Part shown: positions 1-7,787 of the stretch, in pieces
Layout: each line of letters opens with the position of its first letter
Position numbering within the stretch: position 1 is the first letter of the stretch
Assembly: GCF_009707325.1 (NCBI RefSeq)
Contig: NZ_CP046103.1
Span: 310,001-374,000, forward strand
Direction of reading: 5' to 3'
Length of the DNA stretch: 64,000 nucleotides
Source: Pseudomonas sp. IB20
GTDB taxonomy: Bacteria > Pseudomonadota > Gammaproteobacteria > Pseudomonadales > Pseudomonadaceae
The notes under the pieces: model-generated
Seen by the model: only the letters and a program-made list of their open reading frames with translations
Database searches by the model: none
Told to the model about the DNA's origin: nothing
Made by a program: the position numbers and the translations under genes

Positions 1-1062
1 AACGCCGCTGCGACCATCCTCCACGCCTGGTTCCCCGACGTGGCCATCTGGGCGTTTACCTTGATCATCACTTTGTTGCTGACGGCGACCAACCTGTTCA
101 GCGTGAAGAACTACGGTGAATTCGAGTTTTGGTTTGCGCTGATCAAAGTCGTGGCGATTGTGGCCTTTGTGATCCTCGGCCTGGCCGCCATTTTCGGCTT
201 CCTGCCGACCAGCCAGGTCAGCGGCGTGTCGCACCTGTTCGACACCCAAGGCTTCATGCCCAACGGCATGGGCGCAGTACTGGCCGCCATCCTGACCACC
301 ATGTTCTCCTTCATGGGCACCGAGATTGTCACCATCGCTGCCGCTGAATCCAAAAACCCAGGCCAGCAAATCACCAAGGCCACCAACTCGGTGATCTGGC
401 GAATTGGTTTGTTCTACCTGCTGTCGATCTTCATCGTTGTGTCCCTGGTGCCATGGAACGATCCGACCCTGGCGGCCGTAGGTTCCTACCAGACCGTGCT
501 GGAACGCATGGGCATCCCGAATGCCAAGCTGATCGTCGACCTGGTGGTTCTGGTTGCCGTGACCAGTTGCCTGAACTCGGCGCTGTACACCGCCTCGCGC
601 ATGCTGTTCTCCCTCGGCCGTCGCGGTGACGCACCGGCCATGGCCAAGCGCACCAACAAAAGCGGCACGCCTTATTGTGCAGTGCTGCTGTCCACTGGCG
701 CGGCGTTCCTGGCGGTATTCGCCAACTACGTGGCCCCGGCGGCGGTGTTCGAGTTCTTGCTGGCCAGCTCCGGCGCTATCGCGTTGCTGGTGTACCTGGT
801 GATTGCCGTGTCGCAACTGCGCATGCGTCAGAAGCGTACGGCGGCGGGCGAGAAGATTGTCTTCAAGATGTGGCTGTTCCCTGGTCTGACCTATGCGGTG
901 ATGGTGTTCATCGTCGGTACGCTGACCATCATGCTGTTCCAGGAAGCGCACCGGGTCGAGATCATCGCGACCGGTATCCTGAGCTTGCTGGTAGTGCTGG
1001 CGGGGTTGTTTGTGGCGAGCCGTCGCAAGGCGCAGAAGGTAGGCGCTGCGGTACTCAATTGA
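1..1062 (+). CDS. Amino acid permease, APC superfamily (GabP-like), 5' truncated
   Basis: The reading frame is open from base 1, so the N-terminus lies outside the window. About 353 residues remain and end at a TGA. The visible part has at least eight hydrophobic segments and the family signature with MGTEIVTIAAAESKNP, followed by an arginine-containing stretch ending SVIWRI, typical of GABA/amino-acid:proton symporters of the inner membrane. GabP is the closest family I recognise, but without the first transmembrane helices, which carry much of the substrate site, the exact substrate (GABA, proline, other) stays open. A REPIN follows the stop. Confidence 0.75.
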   Translation, partial: NAAATILHAWFPDVAIWAFTLIITLLLTATNLFSVKNYGEFEFWFALIKVVAIVAFVILGLAAIFGFLPTSQVSGVSHLFDTQGFMPNGMGAVLAAILTTMFSFMGTEIVTIAAAESKNPGQQITKATNSVIWRIGLFYLLSIFIVVSLVPWNDPTLAAVGSYQTVLERMGIPNAKLIVDLVVLVAVTSCLNSALYTASRMLFSLGRRGDAPAMAKRTNKSGTPYCAVLLSTGAAFLAVFANYVAPAAVFEFLLASSGAIALLVYLVIAVSQLRMRQKRTAAGEKIVFKMWLFPGLTYAVMVFIVGTLTIMLFQEAHRVEIIATGILSLLVVLAGLFVASRRKAQKVGAAVLN

Positions 1063-1083
1063 TGTAATGAAATGCGGTTTTTA

Positions 1084-1184
1084 ATGTGGGAGCGGGCTTG
1101 CCCGCGATGACGGACTGACAGTCGACTACGACTTTTGGGGCGCACTTCACACCGCTATCGCGGGCAAGCCCGGCTCCCACATTT
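1084..1184. repeat. REPIN (paired inverted REP sequences)
   Basis: Two REP arms in inverted orientation (gtgggagcgggcttgcccgcgat and its reverse complement) are separated by about 50 bp. This is the arrangement of Pseudomonas REPIN elements, which are mobilised in trans by a RAYT transposase. No RAYT gene lies in this window. It fills the gap between the convergent permease and hypothetical gene. Confidence 0.85.
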
Positions 1185-1192
1185 GGTTTGTG

Positions 1193-1606
1193 TCAGTCTG
1201 CTGAGTTGGCGAGTGCTTGGGACGCCGCCACGTAATCCGCCTGAAACTCCTCCGACTCGATCCACGCCAACGCCGCCGCCTCATCATCGGAATCCGTCGC
1301 CCACTGCCGATACTCGATCAGTGCCGCGAGGATAAAGTCGGTAGCTTCCTCTTCGCCTTCCTGCTCCAGCACCAACGCCAGCAGTGGGTGCGCCAGGAAC
1401 ACCGCACACAGCGCCTGCTGGCTGGTCTCGCCCGCCGCACGCATCTCTACAAACAACTCGGTCAAATCCACTGACTCAAGGTCAATGCGGCTGTCATCGC
1501 CGGAGAACGCATCCGGCTTGGTCGCAACGGCGCGCTGGGTACGATTTTGCTTGGCCTTGGCTTTTGCCCGGTGGGCACGTTTTTGCTGCTTGTTCGGCGA
1601 GGCCAT
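1193..1606 (-). CDS. Hypothetical protein, basic N-terminus and acidic C-terminal half
   Basis: 137 residues. The ATG at 1606 was chosen over upstream in-frame codons because AAAGGACG precedes it at proper spacing. Residues 1-35 are rich in Lys/Arg/Gln (MASPNKQQKRAHRAKAKAKQ). The remainder is acidic, with a repeated Glu/Asp pattern around EQEGEEEATDF. There is no signal peptide or membrane segment. I do not recognise a domain; the basic tail could bind nucleic acid, but that is a guess. It is transcribed towards the permease end and follows the hydrolase gene by about 70 bp. Confidence 0.7.
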   Translation of the reverse strand: MASPNKQQKRAHRAKAKAKQNRTQRAVATKPDAFSGDDSRIDLESVDLTELFVEMRAAGETSQQALCAVFLAHPLLALVLEQEGEEEATDFILAALIEYRQWATDSDDEAAALAWIESEEFQADYVAASQALANSAD

Positions 1607-1676
1607 GGGCTCACGTCCTTTGTTCAGGATCTGGGTGGGGTATTGAAGCGCAGGTTGGGGGAAATCCCAAGGGTTT

Positions 1677-2585
1677 CTAAACTCGCTGGCCGGGGGTGCC
1701 TTGTGCCAACTCGCCTCGTTGCAGCCAAGCCAGTGCAATCGGCCACAGCCGATCCTGATACTCACTGCGGAAAAATGCGAAATGCCCGACGGCTTTTTCA
1801 CCGATATCCTCGGGGGCAATGCGCAGATGAGTAAGCGCGCAGCCTTCAAAATAGCTCAGCAACCGCTCAATAGCCGCCACCGTGCCAAACGGGTCGTCGG
1901 TGATGCTGATGGCCAGCATCTGAGCCTTTACGCGGGCAAAGGGCAACTCACCCAAGGCACGCCCACTGGGGCGGGTTTCATACCTGGGTGTCGGCGTGCC
2001 CCAGTCGCGCACTACGCCGGCCGGCGTATCTTCCAGCCAGCCCAGGCGCTTGCCCGGGAAGTAACCGTACAGCGCGGTCACCAGCGGCATCACCACGTGC
2101 CATTTGCCGAACATTCGCCAGCGCCCGCTCGCTTCATAATCGCGCCAGTACGCAAACTGCGCGCCGACCGTGACGATTCGGCGAATCACCGCACCTGATG
2201 CGCCCAGCCCTGCTGCGCAACCGCCAAAGCTGTGACCGACCACATCAATCGGCTGCCCCGGAAACTCCCGTTGCGCGCGCTGCAACATCGCCTCGAAATC
2301 CAGCACGCCCCAATCCGACCACGACGCCTTGAAGCCGCGCAGTGAGCCGCTGCGGGATTCGCCGATGCCACGGTAGTCGTAGGTGATCACGTCTAAGCCG
2401 TTGGCAAACAGGTAGTCGGCGAAGCGTGAGTAGTGGCGGCAGCGTACGGAGGTGGCGGCGTTGATGATGACGACTGGGCGTGTCGGGTCGGTTCTGACAT
2501 GGCGCCAGGTGAAGCCGCCAACAGCGTAGTTATCCGCCGCGGGCTCGCGGAATGCTTCTGGGGCGGGTCGGGTGGGCAGGTTCAT
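1677..2585 (-). CDS. Alpha/beta-fold hydrolase
   Basis: 302 residues from the ATG at 2585 (Met-Asn-Leu-Pro); an in-frame start 45 bp upstream is possible but less likely. The nucleophile elbow GHSFGG places the catalytic serine at about residue 119, after a strand ending YDYRGIGES (about 69-77). A late His in the AVGHF segment is the probable triad base. It resembles the COG4757-type predicted hydrolases. No signal peptide is seen, so a cytoplasmic esterase or lipase-like role is likely with unknown substrate. It could share a transcript with the small gene downstream. Confidence 0.8.
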   Translation of the reverse strand: MNLPTRPAPEAFREPAADNYAVGGFTWRHVRTDPTRPVVIINAATSVRCRHYSRFADYLFANGLDVITYDYRGIGESRSGSLRGFKASWSDWGVLDFEAMLQRAQREFPGQPIDVVGHSFGGCAAGLGASGAVIRRIVTVGAQFAYWRDYEASGRWRMFGKWHVVMPLVTALYGYFPGKRLGWLEDTPAGVVRDWGTPTPRYETRPSGRALGELPFARVKAQMLAISITDDPFGTVAAIERLLSYFEGCALTHLRIAPEDIGEKAVGHFAFFRSEYQDRLWPIALAWLQRGELAQGTPGQRV

Positions 2586-2755
2586 AGGTCGGCTTGATCC
2601 TTGCGCTTTTGGTGTGGGCTGTAGGGCCACGCGCTTTTATAAGAAACCGAAATTAACAAATTTAGGGCGTCATGGGCGTAAGAAATATCGTGATGCTCGA
2701 CCTTAGCTCCCTGGGTGCTTAGGCTTGCGATCTATTGATCTGCCAGAGTCGGCCC

Positions 2756-3721
2756 ATGACCCGCGACACCCTCGAACACCACCAAATCCCCATCTACTTC
2801 GTCGCCGTCCTCCTGGCGGCCGCATTTGGTGTGCTCGCGCCGTTGTCGGCCCACGGCCTCAGTGTATTGGTCACGCCCGCCATTGCGTTGCTGATGTATG
2901 CGATGTTCCTGCAAATTCCGTTTCTGGACCTGCGCCAAGGCTTGGGCAATAAGCGCTTTATTTCGGCGTTACTGTTGGCCAATTTCATTCTGGTGCCGTT
3001 GCTGGTGTGGGCATTGACCCGTGGCCTGGTGGAGCGCCCGGCGTTGCTGGTGGGGGCGTTGCTGGTATTGCTCACGCCGTGTATCGATTACGTGGTGGTG
3101 TTTACCCATATCGGCAAGGGCGATTCGCGGCTGATGTTGGCGGCGACGCCAGTGCTGTTGTTGCTGCAACTGGTGCTGTTGCCGGTTTACTTGGGTTTCA
3201 TGCTGGGTGCGCAATCCGCCGTGGTGGTGGCGGTGGGGCCGTTTGTCGAAGCGTTCCTGTGGTTGATTGTGCTGCCGATGATCCTGGCGGTGCTGACGAC
3301 ATCCCTGGCGCGGCGCTCAAGCGTGATAAACGCGTGGAACAACGCCTGGGCCTGGTTACCGGTACCGGCGATGGCATTGGTGCTGTTTGTGGTGATCGCC
3401 TCGCAGATCACCTCGGTGGTGCGCGATATCGGCTTGTTGTTGCCGGTAATCCCGGTGTATGTGGGCTTTCTATTGCTGGCGCCGCTGATGGGCGCGTTGG
3501 CTGCACGCTTGTTTGCGTTGCCGGCGGTGACGGCGCGCGCGGTCACGTTCAGTGCGTCGACCCGTAACTCCTTGGTGGTGCTGCCCCTGGCGTTGGCGTT
3601 GCCTGAAGGCGTGCGCGGGCTGGCGGCCACGGTGGTCATCCTGCAAACCCTGCTTGAACTGGTGGGCGAGCTGGTCTATATCCGGCTGATTCCGGCGCTG
3701 GTGTGGCGCGTCGGTCGCTAA
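2756..3721 (+). CDS. Bile acid:sodium symporter/ACR3-like (BASS superfamily) transporter
   Basis: 321 residues with about ten hydrophobic helices. The ATG at 2756 gives MTRDTLEHHQIPIYF; an in-frame TTG at 2735 is less likely. The LTPCIDYVVVF segment near residue 110 resembles the Pro-Cys-containing helix of arsenite/bile-acid-type carriers, and ARAVTFSASTRNSLVVLPLA near 265 matches the second conserved helical break of the BASS fold. It is an inner-membrane secondary transporter. The neighbours are not arsenic genes (no arsR or arsC), so arsenite export is not implied. It stands alone, divergent from the hydrolase. Confidence 0.75.
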   Translation: MTRDTLEHHQIPIYFVAVLLAAAFGVLAPLSAHGLSVLVTPAIALLMYAMFLQIPFLDLRQGLGNKRFISALLLANFILVPLLVWALTRGLVERPALLVGALLVLLTPCIDYVVVFTHIGKGDSRLMLAATPVLLLLQLVLLPVYLGFMLGAQSAVVVAVGPFVEAFLWLIVLPMILAVLTTSLARRSSVINAWNNAWAWLPVPAMALVLFVVIASQITSVVRDIGLLLPVIPVYVGFLLLAPLMGALAARLFALPAVTARAVTFSASTRNSLVVLPLALALPEGVRGLAATVVILQTLLELVGELVYIRLIPALVWRVGR

Positions 3722-3809
3722 ATCCATAAATGTTCGGGTTTGTTCAGGCGCTATTCAGGGGCTGAGTCGGCACCATAGAGTCGGCGCAGCCTACCTGAAA
3801 GGACATTCG

Positions 3810-5417
3810 ATGGATCACCGCAGCCGTTTTCGCCTGGAGTCCCTGGGCATTTTCCTGATTGCTTTGTTGTTGTTCACGTGGGGCATCTGGGATGAGCAGC
3901 CCCAGGGCTTTGATGGGCGTTGGGCGCTGTTCATGCAGGAAATGTTTCGCCATGGCGCGAGTCTTTTCCCTACCACCTACGGCCAGCCGTACGCGGATTA
4001 CCCCGGTACTGCGACCTTCTTCAGCTTTGTGTTCGCGCGCTTGTTCGGTGCACCGAATCACCTGGCCAATGTGCTGCCGACCGCGCTTGCTTCGGCGGGC
4101 ATGATTGCCGTGGTCTATCGCCTGCTGGCGCCGTCCAGCCGGCCTTGGGCGTTGCTGACGGTGCTGCTCACGCTGCTCACCACCCAATTGCTCGATAAGT
4201 CGCGCTCGGTCTGCTTGGACCTGATGATCGCGCTGTTATGCGTAGGCAGTTTCTACCTGCTGCACAGCGGCGAGCGTCTAGGCTCGCGAGTGAGGCAGCT
4301 TGCCGTATTCCCGTTGTTTGCCCTGGCCTTTGCGATTCGCGGGCCACTGGGGTTGATCGAGGTCTGTGGTGTGGTCTGCGTGTATTGGGCGCTCGGTCGG
4401 CCGGGGCAGCGGGTCAAGCAGGTGTTGATCCACGGCTTCGTTGGGCTGGCGTTGCTGGTGGCGTGCTGGTGGGTGCTGATGAAGTTGGCGCGGATCAGCG
4501 GGGGCGATGCCTTTGCCGATGAGGTGTTCAAGATGCAGGTCGGCGGGCGCCTGGATGAGTCTGGCGAGCCGTTCTACTTTTACTTCAAGCTGAGTTTGTA
4601 CCGCTACTTCCCCGTGGTGCCGTTGGCCCTGGCCACGATGATTGCGCTGCGCCATCGCTGGTCTGAACGTTGGGTGAATGATGACGTCCAGCTGGTCGTG
4701 CGCCTGGGGGCCTGCGGCTTGATGATTTTGCTCGGGCTGTCGGTGCCGCACTTCAAACGCGCCTATTACATTCTGCCGATGGTGCCGATGTTTGCCGCTG
4801 TGGCCGCCTATGGGCTGCTCCAGGCGCAAAACTGGCTGGTCGGCGTGCGTCGCTGCTATGAAGGGCTCGTCGCCGCGCTGCCGGCGTTGTGCGTGGTGGT
4901 GCTGTTTGTGTGTCGGCAGTCCTGGCACAAGCGCGGCTATTGGCCGGACGTGCCGTTGCCGCTGTTGATCGGTGGGCTGGTGGTTCTGCAAGTGGCGGCG
5001 TTGATTGCCTGGCACCGTGCCGTGCGCTTGGTGTGGCTCAGCCTGATTGCCCTGGCGGCGCAGTGGTTGCTGTTGGTGGTGGTGATCGATCCGGCTAAGG
5101 ACCTGCAATTCGATACCCACAAGTTTGTCAGCCAGGTCGAGGCGCTGCGTGTGTCCGAGCCTGGGCCTTTGGTGTTCGTCAATTTGGGTCGCGACACCTG
5201 GGCGGTGCGCTACATGATGAACCTGGATCACGATGAGCAGCCGCTGTTCGTCGCGGGTTATGAGCTTGAAAAGTTGGCGACGTTGCCAAGGCCGTCCTGG
5301 GTTGTTGTGTCGCGCAAGGAGACTGCGCTGTTGAAGGGCACGCCGATGGCGTCGCAGGCCCCCGTTTTCGAGGGCCGGCTGAACGACAACCCGCTGATGG
5401 TGTTTTTACTCAAATAA
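3810..5417 (+). CDS. ArnT-like membrane glycosyltransferase (GT39/PMT superfamily)
   Basis: 535 residues with a clear GAAAGGA ribosome-binding site. About eleven to twelve hydrophobic segments are present. An acidic motif in the first periplasmic loop (WDEQPQGFDGRW, about 26-37) and later YADYPGTATFF and RGPLGL resemble lipid-sugar transferases of the ArnT/PMT clan, which move a sugar from an undecaprenyl carrier onto lipid A or protein in the periplasm. There is no arn operon here, so the donor and acceptor sugars cannot be named. The C-terminal soluble domain is short. Its neighbour is a convergent lipoprotein gene. Confidence 0.75.
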   Translation: MDHRSRFRLESLGIFLIALLLFTWGIWDEQPQGFDGRWALFMQEMFRHGASLFPTTYGQPYADYPGTATFFSFVFARLFGAPNHLANVLPTALASAGMIAVVYRLLAPSSRPWALLTVLLTLLTTQLLDKSRSVCLDLMIALLCVGSFYLLHSGERLGSRVRQLAVFPLFALAFAIRGPLGLIEVCGVVCVYWALGRPGQRVKQVLIHGFVGLALLVACWWVLMKLARISGGDAFADEVFKMQVGGRLDESGEPFYFYFKLSLYRYFPVVPLALATMIALRHRWSERWVNDDVQLVVRLGACGLMILLGLSVPHFKRAYYILPMVPMFAAVAAYGLLQAQNWLVGVRRCYEGLVAALPALCVVVLFVCRQSWHKRGYWPDVPLPLLIGGLVVLQVAALIAWHRAVRLVWLSLIALAAQWLLLVVVIDPAKDLQFDTHKFVSQVEALRVSEPGPLVFVNLGRDTWAVRYMMNLDHDEQPLFVAGYELEKLATLPRPSWVVVSRKETALLKGTPMASQAPVFEGRLNDNPLMVFLLK

Positions 5418-5447
5418 GCGGGCAAAGGAGAGGGGATGAGCCGCTGG

Positions 5448-6122
5448 CTATTTGCAGCGGTACCCCTCAGGCATCGTGACGGTGTAGTTGCGTTGCACGC
5501 GGTCATGGAAATTCAGGTTCTGCAGCCCCTGTTCCACCAGAAAGGCCTCGACCTTGGCAGCCTGGCAGTCTTCGTTGTAGGACGTCGCCCGCAACAGGTA
5601 CACCGCACGCCTGCTGACTTCATCGCGTGCCGTGGCCGTGAAGGTGGTGAGCGTGGTGTAGCCGGTTCGCTCTGAGGTGCCCACCGGGCCGTAGGTGGTG
5701 TTCGGTTTGCTGGTGCAGGTCAGTTGGTCTTCTTTTTTCTTGTTCTTCTTGCACTGAGTGGTGGTGCTGGTTGGCACCTGGCCATATTCGGTGGCGGTGT
5801 AGCGGTAGGTCACCTGGTGGCTGTCGACATCGAGGAGGATGGTCATTTTGATCGGTGCGTGGTTCTTGGGCAGGGTGGTGTCGGTAAACACTTTTTGAAA
5901 ACCCTGGTCCTTCATGGCGCTGACCATATCGCGCAGGTAGTAGCGGGCGTTAAGCGTGCTTTCTGCGCTGCCGCCAACGGAGGTCGTCACCAGCACCGTT
6001 GCCTGTCGATCAAAGTGATAGTCCGGGTCGGGTGTTGCGTTGATCGCTACGTCCATTTGCGTGGCGCATCCACTGAGCAGCGCCGTCAGCAGTAATAGCG
6101 TGCAGAACAAGTACCGGGTCAT
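5448..6122 (-). CDS. Putative outer-membrane lipoprotein of unknown function
   Basis: 224 residues. The signal peptide ends in the lipobox LLSGC, with Cys19 as the lipidation site, followed by ATQMDVAINATPDPDYHFDR. The body contains a basic/Lys cluster (CKKNKKKEDQ) and paired cysteines that may form disulphides in the periplasm. The N-terminal part recalls DUF4136-type lipoproteins, but I cannot assign a family with certainty. It ends about 30 bp from the convergent glycosyltransferase and lies downstream of the tRNA-Phe terminator. Confidence 0.7.
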   Translation of the reverse strand: MTRYLFCTLLLLTALLSGCATQMDVAINATPDPDYHFDRQATVLVTTSVGGSAESTLNARYYLRDMVSAMKDQGFQKVFTDTTLPKNHAPIKMTILLDVDSHQVTYRYTATEYGQVPTSTTTQCKKNKKKEDQLTCTSKPNTTYGPVGTSERTGYTTLTTFTATARDEVSRRAVYLLRATSYNEDCQAAKVEAFLVEQGLQNLNFHDRVQRNYTVTMPEGYRCK

Positions 6123-6224
6123 CCAATAACTACCTTGCAGTAAAAAATTTAGTACCCGCTAAACGATTGAGCCGGGCGATAAATAAGCCTCGGCATTATC
6201 GGAAACGCCATTAAATCGCAGGCA

Positions 6225-6261
6225 ATAAAAAACCCCAAGGACACATTGTTCCTTGGGGTTT
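6225..6261 (-). terminator. Intrinsic terminator of tRNA-Phe
   Basis: On the minus strand AACCCCAAGG pairs with CCTTGGGGTT across a loop of about 9 nt and is followed by a T-run (TTTTTTATT). It lies immediately 3' of the tRNA. Confidence 0.85.
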
Positions 6262-6271
6262 CTCGGTATTT

Positions 6272-6347
6272 TGGTGCCCAGAGACGGAATCGAACCGCCG
6301 ACACGGGGATTTTCAATCCCCTGCTCTACCGACTGAGCTATCTGGGC
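6272..6347 (-). tRNA. tRNA-Phe (anticodon GAA)
   Basis: A 76-nt cloverleaf with encoded CCA. The acceptor GCCCAGA pairs with TCTGGGC. The D-loop (AGCTCAGTCGGTAGAGC), anticodon stem GGGGA/TCCCC with loop containing GAA, and the GGTTCGATTCC T-arm are all visible. It is transcribed on the minus strand and terminated by the hairpin that follows. Confidence 0.97.
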
Positions 6348-6450
6348 AACGGGGCGCATTAAACGGGTTTTTCAGGGGGTCGTCAAGCAAGTTTTCAAAA
6401 AATATTTAATTATTACCGTCGCTTACGTGCCGACCCCGGTTTTTGATCAA

Positions 6451-6723
6451 TTATTGAGCAGGCGGTACGTAACCGTCGGCTTTGGCGTAATCCTCGCCGG
6501 AAAAGAACTTGTCCATCTCGCCTGACAGGTATTTACGGTCTTCGGCGTTCATCATGTTCAGGCGTTTTTCGTTGATCAGCAGGGTCTGGTGTTTCAGCCA
6601 GTCGCCCCAGGCCTGTGCAGAGATGTGCTCGAAAATGTCCTGGCCCTTGGCACCTGGGTACGGAGGGCGTTCGAGGCCGGGCAATTCTTTGTGGTACTTG
6701 CGGCACATGATGGTGCGGGTCAT
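6451..6723 (-). CDS. yggX: Fe(2+)-trafficking / oxidative damage protection protein YggX
   Basis: 90 residues starting [24 protein letters not shown], the highly conserved YggX start with Cys7. The family protects Fe-S clusters from superoxide and is thought to traffic iron in the cytosol. The start overlaps the mutY stop by four bases (ATGA), so the two are translationally coupled. MutY itself is a [4Fe-4S] enzyme, which makes the pairing functionally sensible. Length is normal for the family. Confidence 0.95.
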   Translation of the reverse strand: MTRTIMCRKYHKELPGLERPPYPGAKGQDIFEHISAQAWGDWLKHQTLLINEKRLNMMNAEDRKYLSGEMDKFFSGEDYAKADGYVPPAQ

Positions 6724-7787
6724 GACGGAACTCCTGCGTTCAATACTTCGGCCGCGCGCTTCAGCAGTTTTTTCACCGGGGCGGCAAGGCCCAGGCGCGG
6801 CGGGGTGGCGAGGTTATACCAGAGCCAGTCGGCCTCGGCCACGTGATGGGCGGATTCCTCGACCTGGACCAGCCAGGGTTCGATAGCCAGCTGGAAATGG
6901 CTGAAGGTGTGGATCAGCCCCGGCAGTTCATGCGGCGTGCTCAGCTCGAGCGCGTGCTGGTTGGCCAAGTGTTCCAGGTCTTGGAGGTCGTCCAGCTCCG
7001 GCAAGCTCCACAAACCGCCCCACAGGCCCGTGGAAGGGCGACGGTAAAGCAGAATCGCGCCCTCGGCATTGGCCAACATCGGCATCAGCGTGCGCTTTTG
7101 CGGGATGGTCTTGCGCGGCTTGGGGATCGGGTAGCGGGTCTCCAGGCCGAGCATATGGGCTTCGCAGCCTTTTTCCAGCGGGCACAGCAGGCAGCTCGGT
7201 TTGCTGCGGGTGCAGAGCGTGGCGCCCATGTCCATCATCGCCTGGGTGTAGGCGTTGACGCGATCGTGTGGCGTAAAGCGCTCTGCGGTCGCCCAAAGCT
7301 GCTTGGCGACCTTGGGCTCGCCTGGGTAGCCCTCTTGCGCGGTAAAACGCGCCAGTACGCGTTTCACGTTGCCGTCGAGGATCGGCGCGCGCAGGCCCAT
7401 GCTCAGGCTGGCGATCGCACCGGCGGTAGACAAACCAATGCCGGGCAGTTCAGTGAGCTTTTCGACGTCCTTGGGAAACTCGCCGCCGTATTCGGCGACG
7501 ACGATCTTGGCGGTCTTCTGCAGGTTGCGTGCGCGGGTGTAGTAACCCAGGCCGGTCCACAGGTGCAGCACTTCGTCTTCCGGCGCGGCGGCCAGGGCTT
7601 CGACCGTCGGCAGTGAGGCCATGAAACGGTCGAAGTAATTGAGCACCGTGCTGACCTGGGTCTGTTGCAGCATGATCTCCGAGACCCACACCCGGTAAGG
7701 CGTGATGCCTTGTTGCCAGGGCAGGTCATGGCGACCGTGGCGGTCGTACCAGTCCAGCACTGCCTGTGAAAACTGCTCGTTTCTCAT
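6720..7787 (-). CDS. mutY: Adenine DNA glycosylase MutY
   Basis: 355 residues. It removes adenine mispaired with 8-oxoguanine. The helix-hairpin-helix [15 protein letters not shown] and the downstream catalytic Asp segment ([14 protein letters not shown]) are present. The [4Fe-4S] ligands fit C-X6-C-X2-C-X5-C in [17 protein letters not shown], and a C-terminal NUDIX-like domain for 8-oxoG recognition follows. It overlaps asmA upstream and yggX downstream by ATGA junctions, giving an asmA-mutY-yggX operon. Confidence 0.97.
   Translation of the reverse strand: MRNEQFSQAVLDWYDRHGRHDLPWQQGITPYRVWVSEIMLQQTQVSTVLNYFDRFMASLPTVEALAAAPEDEVLHLWTGLGYYTRARNLQKTAKIVVAEYGGEFPKDVEKLTELPGIGLSTAGAIASLSMGLRAPILDGNVKRVLARFTAQEGYPGEPKVAKQLWATAERFTPHDRVNAYTQAMMDMGATLCTRSKPSCLLCPLEKGCEAHMLGLETRYPIPKPRKTIPQKRTLMPMLANAEGAILLYRRPSTGLWGGLWSLPELDDLQDLEHLANQHALELSTPHELPGLIHTFSHFQLAIEPWLVQVEESAHHVAEADWLWYNLATPPRLGLAAPVKKLLKRAAEVLNAGVPS

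Noticed and set aside
1084..1184. REPIN arms as rho-independent terminators or sRNA genes
   Set aside because: The elements recur at many gene junctions in both orientations and lack T-runs. They are treated as repeats; any terminator effect would be incidental.
2756..3721. Arsenite efflux pump assignment for the BASS-type transporter
   Set aside because: The fold is shared, but there is no arsR, arsC or arsH nearby, so substrate assignment would be unsupported.
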